Positions 1 through 13,713 of a stretch of 64,000 nt of DNA are shown piece after piece. How positions within the stretch are numbered: position 1 is the stretch's first letter; each line of letters begins with the position of its first letter. Position numbers and translations under genes: made by a program. A model generated the notes under the pieces. The model ran no database searches. It saw only the letters and a list, made by a program, of their open reading frames with translations, and was not told the origin of the DNA. The stretch is from Anoplopoma fimbria. Lineage: Eukaryota > Chordata > Actinopteri > Perciformes > Anoplopomatidae. The DNA is taken from positions 19,103,921-19,167,920 of the forward strand of contig NC_072462.1 of NCBI RefSeq assembly GCF_027596085.1, in the 5' to 3' direction.

Positions 1-368
1 AAGGCGGCCCAAAAGCAGTAACCGGGGCAAAGGCAAGGTAGGGGAATCCGGTGGTCGGGGACAGAAGGCTGAGTCAGAAGGTTTAACCGGGGCACAGGCA
101 AGGCAAGGCAGGGAAGTCCTGACAGGCAGGCAGGGTCGGCAACGGGAAATCAGTCCACAGGAAATTGCTGGAAGGTCTGACATAAATGCAACAAACGATC
201 TGGCAGTGAGTGTGTGACTGACTGGGGTTTAAATACTGCAGGGTGTAGGTGCAGCAGAGTGAGCAGGTGAGAGGGATTGTGTTAACGAGGTGGGCGTGGC
301 AGACAGGTGCACTGCATGAGGCTGATTAGGTGAGTGAGGGAGAGTGTGGTGAGAGAGAGAGAGGGGGG

Positions 369-414
<46 letters not shown>

Positions 415-560
415 GTGGGCTGGGCTGTGAGCTGAGAGTGGAACTGGGAGTGGCCGGAGTGAACTGAGAGAGAGTGACAGGCAGGTGAACAGAGTGAGCC
501 AATTAGGTGAGTGAGACAGAGTGACAGGGAGTATGGAGCTACTGACAGTATGGAGGAAGA
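1..560. repeat. Repeat-derived GA-rich block with an imperfect internal duplication
   Basis: Near the left edge, AACCGGGGCA-(A/C)-AGGCAAGG followed by a GGGAA-TCC core occurs twice about 70 bp apart (near 20-50 and 85-120), showing an old internal duplication. A (GA)n tract with a G-run occupies 351-413. The GGTTTAAATACTGCAGG and GGTGGGCGTGGC words resemble a dispersed fish repeat that I know but cannot name with certainty. No gene is seen. Confidence 0.45.
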
Positions 561-588
561 ACTGTGACAGAATATGGTTAAAAGTATG

Positions 589-702
589 CCTGCTAAACAT
601 CAACATGTTCAAATGCTCAATGACAGCATGTTAGCATGCTGACATTAGCATTTAGCTCATCCTCACAGAGCTGCTATCATGGCTGTAGTCTCTCGGTCTT
701 GT
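589..702. repeat. Probable dispersed fish repeat (GTTAGCATGCTGACATTAGC type)
   Basis: The string of GCTAAC/TTAGC words followed by CTCACAGAGCTGCTATCATGGCTGTAG matches, from memory, a short element very abundant in percomorph genomes. There is no second copy in this window to prove it. Confidence 0.4.
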
Positions 703-1805
703 TTTCTTCTAATAGGGCCAAATGTAATGCTGATATTATAGCGAGGTGTAGCTTGAAGAAATCTGGCTAGAGTAATAAAGAATGGGCTTGATTTGTTACT
801 TATAATGCTGGGAGGGGGATGCTGTATCTGGTCAGTGAAGCGTAGACATTCCCATTCAAGATGTAAAACAAAAATGTCAAGGTTGTGCTTGTTGGTATTT
901 AGTCAAGTGATTGATGGCCTTGGTGCCTTCCTTTACAAAAAGAAAAAAATATTTTACTTTCTCTTTTTGGCTTTCATGAACTCTTTTGTGCCTTCATTCT
1001 CGATATAAGTGGATTATTGTTTGTTTCAGTTCCTTCCTTTTCCTTTGAGTTCATTATGAAGCATTAAAACACAGGGAGGTAACAATTTTAGGCAGACTGC
1101 GTAAAAATGTTGTTTATATGGTGCTGTAGGACAATAAACCAGTCTCAACAGCTGTATGTTGTGTTTGCTATTTCTGTCTGCTCACGTACAAGGGCATCTA
1201 AAAGCTCTAATGGCTGCAGCAAGGAGCAATTAAACTGTCTGTGCTCCTAAAAATACCAATAAATTGGAATGTGCGGCATGTTTTTTTCTTTTTGTGAGTT
1301 AAAACACTATGTAATATACCGTATGTCTGCCTCCAGTTATTTTAAGCCTGTCCAGTATTGCTCTTGGACCCGTCAGCAAGCTGCTAGAGAGGCAGACTGA
1401 GGCGCAGAGAGGAAAGTGGAGTCATGCTGCAGAGGTTGAGCTGCAGAATCATGATACAGCTGAATGAGGGAGGGAGGGAGGAGAGAGGCGAGGGGAGGGG
1501 AGAGCAAGGAAAAGAGACACAAAGATGGGGGTGAGAGAGAGAAGGAGAAAGGCAGTGAGAACAGAGGCTTTGAGGGTTAAGAAAGGTGGGTGTTGATGTC
1601 TTTGTGTGTTGTGGGGACGCTAACTATTCGTTCAAGACTCATTACGTAACTGTATCTGTTGCTGCAGTATGAATAGAACACTGTTGCAGTGAAGGGGATG
1701 GTCTCTGTGTGTACTGTTCAACTGTTACCCTCCACAAGTCCTCATATATAAACAACAACATTTGTCACAACCTCCTGTATGACTCATAGACAGCTTTCTT
1801 TTTTC
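703..1805. other. Upstream non-coding DNA, nothing recognised
   Basis: AT-rich with short open frames only. A purine-rich stretch with GGGA units lies around 1465-1510. No gene, RNA or clear repeat identified. Confidence 0.5.
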
Positions 1806-1990
1806 GTAGTAATTTGCCTCTGCACTATACTTTTGCTCTGGCTTATGCTTTAAGATGCTTGTTTAAGAAAGGAGATGCACTTATGACTTCTGGTGACTAG
1901 TAGTTCTCTTGAATACCTATGTTGAATACACTTCCTGTAAGTCGCTTTGGATAAAAGCGTCTGCTAAATGACTGTAATGTAATGTAATGT
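1806..1990 (+). mobile_element. 3' end of a LINE/SINE-type retroposon with L2 (UnaL2)-like tail, copy A
   Basis: The 3' part holds CGCTTTGGATAAAAGCG at about 1942-1958, a perfect 6-bp stem with GGATA loop, then TCTGCTAAATGAC and TGTAA units. This is the 3' structure shared by UnaL2-type LINEs and the SINEs they mobilise. The whole ~170 bp from TCTGCAC to the tail is repeated in reverse orientation at 42702-42893 with about eight differences (roughly 95% identity by eye), proving that it is an interspersed repeat. The 5' part is not tRNA-like, so it may be the 3' UTR of the LINE itself or a different SINE body. Confidence 0.8.
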
Positions 1991-4900
1991 GGGGGCGGGG
2001 CATTTTCACCCTAAATGGACAGACGGCAGTGTAAAGGCAGACTGGAAAGGAGGGGAAAGAGAGAGGGCTATGACATGAACAAAGGTACCACAGCTGGAAT
2101 TAAACCCTAGATGTTGTGTTTATTTGGCATGTGCTGTAATCATTGGATGTACACTATAAGGCTGTCTTCTGATAAGCAACCCCAATTGTTAACATCTGGT
2201 TGAATTTAGGCAACTATAACTATTTGGTTAGGCACTTTATTTAACAAACCATGTTAGGCACTAGAGATGAAAAATAGCTTTTTGGCTAACTCTGGCGCAT
2301 TTACAGAAATGTTTTATTAATGTGCACTGTCCCTACCAAATAAACCAATAAAATAGAAATGTGCTTGCTCTATCTGGTGTCAAAGTCACCTATTTTGTGC
2401 ACTCAAAACATTAAATGTGGGACAATTTAAATCATCTTAGTGATTGCGGGAGAGTAAATGTATATCTATAGATTAAAGATGGTTGGAACTGTTGTAGTAA
2501 AAGCTTATACAACATATTAAGGTGAATTGTTACGGTTGTCTTAACAGCTTTTTTGGGGGCAACTTCCTGACGTCATGAAGTTGATATGGCAAACAAAGGT
2601 TTATTTACACACAGAGCAACATCCATGTAGGGTCAGATCTGTGACCACCTGATGACTCCACTACTCACTATACTTCAGGCTTCGTTTTGGTCTCCACCAA
2701 CCAAAACATGTCTGATTCTTTAGCTGCTAAAAACTCTGTTAGTTTCACCTGCTAGTTGCTAACTTTGTCTGTCATGATGCTGGGCAGGTAGAGACCAGTG
2801 GGTTTTACAGCTTAGCTTTTTTTGTGTCCGAAAAAATGCTGATGAGAGCAAGTAAGAGTCGTTAAATCAACCTGGGAGAATCTACTATTAGTCCACTATT
2901 TCTCATACAAATCCTGAAAAAAATCCTCAAATGTCTGTCCGTACAAATAAGATCCAAATAACTTGATCTATACTATTTTTTCATAGTTGAGTTGTCTTAC
3001 ATTGAGTGTGTTCTTTGTGTATTAAGGTCTTTGTAAATGTTTAAGAAACCCTCTAAGTTGTCAGTGCTTCTCTGCACCACGAATATCAAGAGAATTTCAA
3101 TGACAGTTTTTCGGATTGTGGGATTAAAGTTGTCATTAAATTGTGATTCAGAGAATGGCTGGAGGTGAATGAGGGTACATTTATTTACAGACAGTAATGG
3201 GTTCACTAACACGCCATCATTGTGAGGAGCCTATAGCCAATCCTGCTAAGTACTACTTTGTATTCTGAGACAGTATGTAATCCCTCAAGTCAGTGTCAGT
3301 GCCTCTAGAAAGATGTGTGTGTGTGGGCATGTGTGTGTGTCAGCTCTGCTGTTGCATATGAGACAAACACTTTAATATATTTTGAATTTGTGGACAGATA
3401 AAACAGCCTGGACAATACCACTGTGCCATAACATCATATCTTTCTTTACCTTTAAATATTTTTTTCATGTTTAAGGCATTTAGGACACTTTTCAACCTCT
3501 TTAAATAACTGTTTTAGCTATCATATCTGGCTTTAGGGTTAGGGTTAAAGGTTAAGGTTGAGGAAAGGGAATGTGTTTAGACACAATACGCATGCACAAT
3601 GATCTGTGTGGGGGGTTTTCTTTTTTTTTATGCCAGTGACTGACAGATTGGTGACTGCACTAAAAAGAGGAGATGAAGGTTAAAGTAGAAAAGTTCCTCA
3701 GAGTCTGTCTTCTTTTGTCTTCATTTCTTGAATTATTTCTGTGCCCTTTATCTCTCTTTTACTTCTCCCTGCTTTCCTTCCTTTTCATTTTAATGTCTTT
3801 ATATTCCTTTGATCTTTGCATATAAATGAATACAGTCTCAAGTAAAACTTGTATTAGTTCTACAAATGGCAGCTTAGAAAAATAACAAACTCACACTTTG
3901 GCTTTCAAATATTTTGTATTAAATATACAAGATTTGGCAAATAAATAAACTATGCGACTTCAAAGGAATCTTCATCAAATACAATCTTTTTTTAGAAGGT
4001 TTTATATGGCATACACATTTGGGGATTTTTTTTCTTCTTCTTTTTCTTCATACCCGCAGTGCTACTGAGCAACTTCCTGAGTACTACTGATGAAACTATA
4101 TGTGACACTACATTAAATATGAATATTTGTTTGCTTGTTAATGCAGAACTAACTATAGCTCCTCTCAATCTAAGAAAAGCCATCATGAGATACGTTGTGG
4201 GACACATTAAAGCAAAGGAGGGATGGTGGATGGATAGAAGAAGGAAGGGAGGGAGGGAGGGAGGGAGGGAGCTTCCCTAATGGAGATGAGTCATGGTTGT
4301 TGGAACCTGACATCATCTTTGTGCCTCGACTCTGCTCTTACTTTGAAAACCTTGAAGTCAGTGCTTCCCATTTCAAATTAAGAATTTAAGAAAACTCCTG
4401 CAGTCGCCCACCGCCTTTGCCCAAACACACAACCACTCCTCTTTCTCTTTCTCTTTTTGTGATTGGTACATTTAAATGGCTTTTATGAACTAACTTTTTC
4501 ATGATAATTCATACTGCTCTGTGTTTTGTTGTTTGCAAGTTTTAAAAAAAGATATGATTATAAGCTCTGCAGCCCAAATTACAATACCTGAACATTTGAA
4601 ACAGGGTTTAAATAAACAGTTTCAATTGATATGAGAGAGATAATGGAAATACATTTGTTTCCATAAATCTCATCTCAAAAGCAGAGTGTTGTCATTTGTT
4701 TTCAAAAAGAAAGACTTTCATAATATGTACTTCAATGTCGTGCTACATTCACTACATTAAATCTATGGCAGAATAAGAGGCAGATAATATATATTTCTTA
4801 GTATGGTACCTAATAAAAGCCTAACCAAGTTAATGGGCATCGTTTGGCAAATAACTAAAGGGATGAGTTCTTCAGAGGTAACCCTTGCAGAAATGTCTAC

Positions 4901-7900
4901 ATCCACATAATATCCTATTGATGTCACTTGAAAAATTCAAAGCATGACTGTCTCTTTAATCCTTTAACCTCTCTTTCATTCTACAAACTGTGCTGCAAGG
5001 CAGTCAGGCTGAGCAGGGTAAGAGTTGTGTCACGGTTGAGTAAGCCGTCTCTTTGGTTTGGGTCACGAAGCTCGAAGTCACGCAACCCCCTACTGGTGAA
5101 AGGCAATGACTGAGCTTTACGCTGCATATTTCATGAAACTGGAACAGGCTGCAAAAAACTGCTACACACTGGGGGGAAGCAATAGGGTGAGTAAAGAGTG
5201 TGTACACTTTTTACTGTCCTCCATCCTGTTTACTAGACGACTGGAACTACCTGGGGAAGACCGCCTTTTTATTTATGTTTATTAATAAAAAAACATGTCA
5301 AACTTTTAATACAATTTAAATGCAATAGCTGTTAACTTATTTCCTGACCAAATGACTCAAATATTTGATACAGAAATAGAATTTAGTCCAGGAAGATATC
5401 TATTGTGCAGTATGCTTACAAGTTGTTCAATCAACAACCATTTAGACATTTACCTCCCACCGTCCATGTATTGACTTTTTATTTATTCTTTTTTTGTGGC
5501 TCACAGCAGTGCAGCAGATTGCATCAACATAGGTAATGTCTGCCGACTAAGGATACTTTAAAAAAAGTACAATCCGAAAGCAACAAATTCAGAGGGTTTG
5601 CTCATTAACACTTATACTTTATTCAATTATAAACACTTCAGAAACAATATTCCAAAAACACAAACATAAAGAGAACCCAACATTGGCCCTCTAAACTCTT
5701 AGAGAAGACATTGGGATGCTTCATCAGAGATGCAAGAGTTGGACAACCCTCATAGAGACACATCAAACGTTTTTGAGAATAAACTTTATGAGGAAGAGAG
5801 AAGCAAGCGTAGTTTAAACACCAAAGACTGACAGAGATGAAATATCACAGGCTTCCCCCCCTCGGGTTGCCTGACTCACTCTGATGCCTCAAAAGCCCCA
5901 AAATGCTTCTTCTTCAGCCACTAGAGTCCTGGAAGCTACATCAGCATATCTCATTTTTTATGAAGAGGGAGAGGGGGATGAGGGGGTGGTAGTGTTTTGC
6001 ATTTTGGGTGTGGCAGATGTTCCCCTGTGCAGCACGAGCTCCTTCTCTACAGAGTCTCAAAACCCTTTCTTCTTTGCTGCAGCTTTGTTATTTTTGTCCC
6101 CCCAACATGATGTTGTTTTTCTCAAAATTTGTTTTCTTCAAAGTCAAAGAGTTTGAACTAAAATAAAATACAATAATAAATAGATGAAAATTTAGAAATA
6201 GAACATTTCCAATCATGACTAAATATGTTTGAGCCTCCAGGATAAAATAATGCAAATCAATACCATACATACATTTTTGTGAGGATGTGTGCACATATTC
6301 AAATCAAAATTAGTGTGCTTGTGCAGTTCTAACCTGGGGCCGAAGTCAGTATCTGATATCTCATCAATATTTAAGAAGCATATTCGGTGGTAAAGCGGGT
6401 CTGACGCATTCGAGCACCAGCGCTGGAAACCCTGAATTGTAATCGACTGCATCAGCAGTGAATCTTTTTGTTTCAGCTTGTGCTGGCTTTAAAAAAAAAA
6501 ACTTATTTTCCTTGCAGCAAGTATGCCTGAAAAATGCAGCTTTACCTTTTTCTGAGGCAAGTTATTTTTTAAATAACAGACAGGAAATACAAGTGAAACC
6601 ATTTGCTTGATCTTGTTTCACTGTAGTGTCACATGCCATATATCAGATCTCCAATGTCTGGCATCACCACTGTGTGATGTCTACGTTGTTTCGGACCTGC
6701 AATAAAATGAAGGTACTAAAAAAGCACTACGATATAATGATAATTTTGAGTGTCACTTTAATTATTTTCATACTGTTATCAAGTTGAATTTGATCAAACA
6801 CTGATTAATTTTTCTACTTTGATTTAGTGCCACTTTGCATTAAAATTTAGGTCCACAAAACATTACAAAGTCAATCATCATGTACACAGTGAGAACGTGA
6901 TATAATGGGAGTATATACTTTGTGTTTATTTGCAAAAGTGTACTTATTTGGATACATTAAACTGCTAAAATAATAATACAAAATCGTAATAATGTCTGAG
7001 TTGAGTAGTATGTGGATGAACACCATTTAGTGTGATTTATTAGCGATTAGATGGTGTCCCCCTCTCATCCCGCTTCAAATAACCCACTGAGTTCACATAA
7101 GCAACAACTGAAATGTAGTTTTGTCAGAACAGTAAATATGACAAAAAAGAGCAGCTCTTATGTCATCCTTTGATATTGCATGTCTCTGTTTGCCACATCT
7201 TCATCCCTCTCCCTTGTGATCCCCCGTGTTTCTGTCTCTTTCTCGTTTCTTTGAAAAGCAAACACAGCTCTCCTGATAGCAAAGGCAGCACGGTTATCAA
7301 TTACTCGCCGTCTCCTGCACCCAATAACCTCCCTGCAGACGCAGCACATTTTCCTGGCCCAGAGAATGGAAGAGAGGGAGGACGAAAGAAAAGAGGAGGA
7401 AAGGATAAGGAAAGATTGAGAGACTGGTAGACAGCTATATGGGGGGTTAAAAAAAAGTGCTTACGGCAGTAAACATTATATTGCCGTTCTTAAGGCAGGT
7501 TGGATGATGAGGGAGCTGCCTGCACATTATAGCTCTATAGACATTATTACTACGTGACAGCTGGACTGAAATTACTTGCTGTGTGTGCGCTGTGAATGTG
7601 TCCTTATTTGACCAAATATTTTAGGATGCACAGTGTGTAATAGGAAAGGACCTTCAGGAAGCACTGGTGATCGTTATTACTGGGGCTACGTCAGATGCAT
7701 CATAGGAAGAAAAATGTACATTTGAAGGCCAGGGGTGTTATTTATTGAACACACAAATACAGCACATTCAGGTGAGAAGCTGCAACAGGTAAAACGGGAA
7801 ACAATGACACAGCAGTCCATGAATACACATCCAAGTAATTTACTTTTTCAATGTTCACACCAAAGTATCAAAGTATGTTTTAGATGTTTGTAACTGACAG

Positions 7901-10884
7901 TTTGCAGAGGCACAACATGATGTAACATGTGTCCTCTCTACAGTATATCAATAACAAGATACATATGTATTTACAATGATTTATTTTTATGACGCAATTA
8001 CATCAAAATAAAAAAAATTCTGAGCAATTTTATTCCTTTTTTTCCCCCACAGCCAGACATATTTGGTGCCTTTGGAAATTTTCAGATCTTGAGTAGAATT
8101 TTAATTAAAATGTGTGTGTTAAACAAGTCTAAGCAAATGTAAGCCATAAGTGCTTACAAGAACCCTCAGTATGCACTAACCCATAGTAGCAGACCTAATC
8201 AATGGTAGAGGAAACACTATTGATAGAATAGTTACATGTATTTACATATATATAAATATATATACGTCCATAAGATAATACACCAACACTTCAAGTAAAA
8301 ACAAAAAAACCATATACTTTTACTCAAATAACTCTACATAAATATTATCAGCTAAATGAACATAAAGTAAAATACTCATGCTAAATAGCCCCTTGCCTTC
8401 ACAGTGTTATAATATTATTACTGGTATTTGTTTTGAGTGGTTTAATTCATAATATGTGTATCATGTTTTATTAGCTGATCCTATGTTTTGTCGCAGAGTA
8501 ACCAGCAATTTTAGCTCTCAAATCTGTAAGTAAATCTACAGTTTCAATTTACTTAATTGCTTTCCATTGAACTAATAAACTCAAATGTAACCTTAACTCT
8601 GAAGCAACCTTAATTCTGTCAACTTGTGAGAGTATATTCTGTCTATAAAAAGCTGTTTGTTCATTTGTGTCTAATTCTCCTCACAACACATTTAGTAGAC
8701 TTCCCCTGGACCTCTCATTCTGTCTCCCTCTCTCCCCTGCCTTTTTCCTGCCTCCTCTCCTGGGCTGAGCCAACGCCCAGTTACTGCAGTGCAGCTCACT
8801 TCCCTGTTCCCCCCACAACTCTGCCCCCCTCCCTCTCCCGTTCTGAACACCCTTGCCTCTCTGTGTCTCTCTACCCCTTTACCTCTGTCTCTCCGCAGTG
8901 AGGCAGAGAGGCGGTAAAGGGACGGTGAAGTGAGTTTTCAAGTGCCCTAAAAACAGAAAAAAAGAGAGCATAACTACAGTTTGTAGCAAATGTTCAGTCA
9001 TTAATATGTTGTAAGTATTTTATTAGTTGATTAAAAAAAAAATTATTCATGAAACGCAGGATAATAAAAGACAAGCAGTGTATTCATCTCTTAAAGAAAC
9101 ACTGCAGCAGACTCAGATCTATATTACCTCTACCTCCCTCGCCTCCTCTCTGCTGTTAGGAAAACCAAATGACCCCCCGAGCAGACTCATGCAGATCATC
9201 GAAAGGTGTTTCATTTGTTTTTCTCTGAGACTTTTAATGACTTTAATAACTTTAATGACACAATTAAAGTGCATGTATCGAGTGCTGTTATTCCCGAAGA
9301 AGTGTTAATGTGGTAAATCAGTGCTCGGCCTTTGGGAATAATTGAAAAGTGAGGAGACAAAAGGCTTAGATTGCATCTTCTGAGATGGATTAGGCCATCT
9401 CAAAGAGTGAGGAATAGTTTCGGAGATGTAACTGGATTAAAAGATAAAAAAGGAAGAGATATTCCTTCAAAAGACAGGAGGCCTTAATCTAAGTCTCAAA
9501 GAGGATATACAGATTCCATTACTTTTTGCCTTCCACATTTGGCTGATTGCCCTTTGTATTGTAAGAAAAGAACAGAGAGATTATATATCTACTGATTGAA
9601 GGCAATAAGATTCAGTTGAAATTTGAAAATACTGTTTCAAGGTCAAGAATGAGCTTTAGCCCTATTTAAGTTTTGTTTCTAAGCTAGGGTGATTAATGTG
9701 ACTTTATAAAAATGTATCTGCTAAATGTACTTATATCTGTGGCTGTTGCAGGACTGTAACAAGCCATAAGCCAAACATTTCACTTGGCTACTAGAGAAGG
9801 GAGGTTTCATCCTTTTTTACTTTCTCGATTTTGTTTGAGTCACTCACTAAAGAGAGTCGGATTTTCAAGTGACTAAGTCAGTCACCCACTGACTGGTGTT
9901 AGCAGAGCACAGCAGTGGACCCAAGTAGAAACAAATGAGACACACACTGCAGCATTAAACAACTTAACCCAACTGTGAGATAAAGTAAATAACCTTAATT
10001 ACATTGGTCAATTAAGAATCGAAGAGTAGTAAACTACTGAAAAGGGGCCGATCAACATTCCTGGACGTTTAATGACTGTGGCATGGAACTTGTGGGTACA
10101 GACGATGGAATGATTCACTTATGACTCTACATCACTATCAGCTACATGCATAACTACCTGCCTGCCCGTCATATGAGTCTACCACAAGTTGCTAGCTTTC
10201 CAGCTGTGAGTGATAGCCATGTTCGCTGTTTATGTTTATAGTGGTAATTTAGGGGAGTGGCTTTGGAGGGAGGCCTGGAGGAGATTCTCCAACATTACCC
10301 ACCCAAGCTCAAAGATACAAAAGAATAACTACTCGCTTTCTCTGTACCCTTTAGATTTTTTGATGTTTTTATGATCCTTTCCTGTTAGGTGCATCCTCAA
10401 GGAGTCAGTGGTCATGTCGCATACAGTATAACTGTCCCATGTCATGGGCTTTGCTTTTTACATGAACCGCATTGAAATGAATATGCTTCACTAGCTCCGC
10501 TAGAGTTAGGGGCCTCATTGCTTTGGCAGCTTAGTGGGTATGGTGATGGGGTCGTGTCATGTGACCTCATGTAAGGTTTAAGATATACTACATGTCCATC
10601 CCATCACATTCCATCACGCCCTGTCCCGTCTCATCGCATTTTGTCGCTTCGCATCATGCTGCGGCATAACATGAATCGAAGATTACGGCCGCAATAAAGA
10701 AAGCCACTTGCTTTGTCATAGTCCTGGGCAGCCATTTGTGGAGGATCAGACCTCTACTTCTCAGCCGCACTTGCTAATCTATGGAACAAGGTATTTGCCG
10801 TTGCAGTTTGCAGAACCACTGCAAAGCAAACACATTTACTGTAATGTAACTCTTGTAAAAAAAAAAAAAAAAAAAAAAGGGCGC
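1991..10884. other. Upstream non-coding DNA, no gene seen
   Basis: No open frame with protein-like content on either strand. The block contains a GGGA microsatellite at 4245-4270, a pyrimidine-rich stretch at 8715-8900, a TA-rich patch near 8240-8270 and an A21 run at 10858-10878. The segment around 2670-2830 (TTAGCTGCTAAAAACTC, GCTAGTTGCTAAC, GCTGGGCAGGTAGAGACC) resembles a dispersed percomorph repeat from memory. It is probably intergenic DNA, or an intron of a longer upstream ank1 transcript. Confidence 0.5.
4245..4270. repeat. (GGGA)n microsatellite
   Basis: About six tandem GGGA units within a longer purine tract that starts near 4233. Confidence 0.8.
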
Positions 10885-11640
10885 AGTCGATGAGCATTGA
10901 TCAGGAGCAGCGCAGGGCTTGTCCTCAAGTGTTCTTGATCTGCTCTCTCAGGCCCTGCCAAGTAATCCAATCCTCAGATGGCGCAGAATTTCCCGGCAGG
11001 ATGAGGGAGGCGAGGCTACAGCTCCAGGGCAGAAAGAGACAAGGTAACATGGTGCTGGATTCAACAGTGATCATCAACACCTTTCAATGCGCTTCATATT
11101 TCTTTCCCTACAAACTAACAGAAACATGGATGCTGCTGGGAAATGCTAAGAGAAATCCAATAACTGTGTTTAAAAATATGCAAGCTGCACCATCATCAGC
11201 TGCATCCAGGAAGGGCTTTGACAATGAAAAAGGAGACTGTATTATAAGCGATGCAGAATTTGCCGCGCACTGGTCTCCTCATCAGCATTTCAGATGGAAA
11301 GGGAGAAAGTTTGCACTACTCGTCTCCTTGGCAGGAAGCTGGTCTGCAGTATTGTGGCGTCTTGGCTTCCACAGGGGTGACTCTGAGATCATTTCTGGGC
11401 ATCTGCCAAGAGCTCCTCACCCCCAAGCACTTTGATTCCCACAGAGCGGGTCCAGCCTGCCAAGCTCCAATGATCAATGGTTGCTAATGGAGGAGCCGTC
11501 ATGCACAGCATGAGATTTCAATAGGATACAGAGATTCTGGGCCTTTTTGCTTTGTGGCAGCATAAATCAATTGCGCCAATCTAATTGCTATAATCAATAA
11601 AAGCGGGCAGGAGTCATTCCAAGAATAAGTAGAAACCCTT
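10885..11640. promoter_or_regulatory. Candidate conserved non-coding (enhancer-like) block
   Basis: This segment is richer in G+C than its surroundings, free of simple repeats and unusually open on the + strand (181 codons from 10890). The translation has no recognisable domain and the block lacks a gene-like context. Its right part, around 11560-11612, is dense in homeodomain/TALE-like words (AAATCAATTGCGCCAATC, AATTGCTATAATCAATAAAA). The reading is by appearance only; a missed exon or a spurious ORF remain possible. Confidence 0.25.
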
Positions 11641-11933
11641 CTTAAGTCTAGCAAGTACTTTTGTCTTTAAAGGAATCTTTTGACATTTTGGAAATGTGCT
11701 TATAAGAATGTTACTCTCATGTTTAACTTATCGCTATAGCCAGTAGATGTTTAGCCTATTATAAAGAGGATAAGCAAATATATATCACACACTGAACTCA
11801 TCCTCAAAAGAACTTCCCATTTATGTAAAAAAAAAACACTGGTCACTACTACTGTATAAATATTTGAAATGCAGCAGATGTTTCAAGAAGACTGCTGATA
11901 GCATAAACAGAAGTGGTTTACATCAGGGGTTCT

Positions 11934-12250
11934 TAACCTTTTTGACCTCGGGGCCCAACTTTTCAAGTACAAAGTGGCCCGGGGCCCATTCAAATATTAA
12001 CACTGTATTGGTTTAACTAATTGATCTCACTCTTGGTTTGATTTGTATTCAATAACTAAATCAAATCCACTTACAGTTTAACAAGCAAAAACCCTGTCAA
12101 ATAAATGACATGATACAATGTGATCATTACAAAGACATTTATTTGTATATAATGAACAATAACAACAGTCACAACAGTTACAACTACCTTTTTATGTTCA
12201 CCTCTTAATGAGACACTTGGGCCTGCCTCTCAGACACGATCAGATCCAGT
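11934..12250. mobile_element. hAT-type DNA transposon remnant (5' end)
   Basis: Begins CAGGGGTTCTTAACCTTTTT and continues GACCTCGGGGCCCAACTTTT, a terminal sequence typical of hAT/Charlie-like elements in fish. The matching inverted end (GGTTAAGAACCCCTG) is not found, so the right limit is approximate and the copy is truncated. Confidence 0.55.
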
Positions 12251-13701
12251 CTGGGTGGAATGGGGGAAATGATGAAGATATGATGTAAACTTTACATCAT
12301 ACGTCCATTTAAAGCACCAAATCACTAAATCTTTTAAGACCCTTTTATTCTTTTGTTTTTATATCTGTCCGTTCTTTCCTTTTGCCTCGATTAACCACGG
12401 TAGTAATTATATCTCAGAATGAAAAACCTTCTACCTTCCCATTGTCCTGTGGTGCAGGAGCTGAAGTGCTGAGCAAACTTATTGCCTTTTTTTGTTTCAC
12501 TGTTTATCTGCATTGGTGTCATTACATAACGATAAATTATTTTCTACCCTGCAGAGCCGGCGGTACAGTTCTTTAAAAGGTTTATACAATGGCTTATTGT
12601 TATGCTGAGGTTGCTCAATTAGATGTAATGCTACACACGCGTTTCAATATTCCTGCAAAGCTACATTGTCGTTTTTAGGTAAAAACACACCCCACAGCAC
12701 ATAAAACAAGGAAAAGTAATAATAAGAAACTGTGGAAAACAAAAGCAGCAGTATTCTTCCTTACATTTTGGTCCCGACAGCAATTTTGTAGGAGATATTT
12801 CAGAGTGTGTGCTCCTATATCAACTTAATGCTTTCTCCACAATGGAAGTATGCTAGATTCATATGTTGAAACTTTGCTGACACCTACGGTTTCAAGTGTG
12901 TAAGTGCGTTGAGTTGTGTTCCAGTTCTGGTACTACAGCAGTGATGGTGATAGTAGTAAAGGCATTAGCTGCTTTGTTAATTGTAGAACTAGTAAAGAAA
13001 CAGAAAGCAGAAAAACTCCCAGTTACGGAATATCGACCATAGTAAAAATGTAAAGCTGACATTTACATCTCATGAAGGTTAATATATTGACTGTATGTTA
13101 GAGTTGCAAATGCGATCTTATATTTCTTGTTTAATTTTTAAATTATGTATCTAGGTAACAAAAGTTCAATAAAATACACTTTACACTTACACAACACACA
13201 AAATAACACCTAGTTAATGAGTTAATCAATGAGCTGGAACATGTAGCTGATAATGCTTAGTCAAGGACAACTCCACGAAGGGTAAAAATCCCATCAAGGT
13301 GAAGAGAAAGTCCTGTCCTTTTTTACAGCACTCAAAACATTTCTTCTCATTTCAGAGATGGCTATAGGCTTTAGGTTGGACACAGCAGTACTGGCAGGGT
13401 CCCAGAATATTTATTATTTTTTTTTTTTGCTGAGGGAAGTGCAAGTCATCATCAAGGGCAAATACCAGTGGATACCAAGTCTGCTTTGGAGTAAGGCCAG
13501 ATGGCATGTGACACAACTGGAAAGACACTGCAAAACTGTAGGGCATTTCAGGGACATTTAAAGAACATAATTATGCCCAAGATATATTAATATTTGTGCA
13601 TATACAAAGAGCTAAATCTAACCACATGAAAGAGAAATTGTAAAAAAAAAAAAAAAAGCCAAACATGATTGGCTTTATCATCATTTATGATAAATGTTGG
13701 C
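12251..13701. other. Upstream non-coding DNA, nothing recognised
   Basis: AT-rich, with short open frames only. No gene, RNA or clear repeat seen. Confidence 0.5.
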
Positions 13702-13713
13702 ATGTTGGAATCC

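Noticed and set aside
3532..3562. Telomere-like TTAGGG units
   Set aside because: Only two exact copies followed by degenerate GGTTAAGG; too short for an interstitial telomere array.
10890..11435. 181-codon open frame as a protein-coding gene
   Set aside because: No recognisable domain, no splice or promoter context, and a start next to a poly-A run; kept only as a candidate conserved block.
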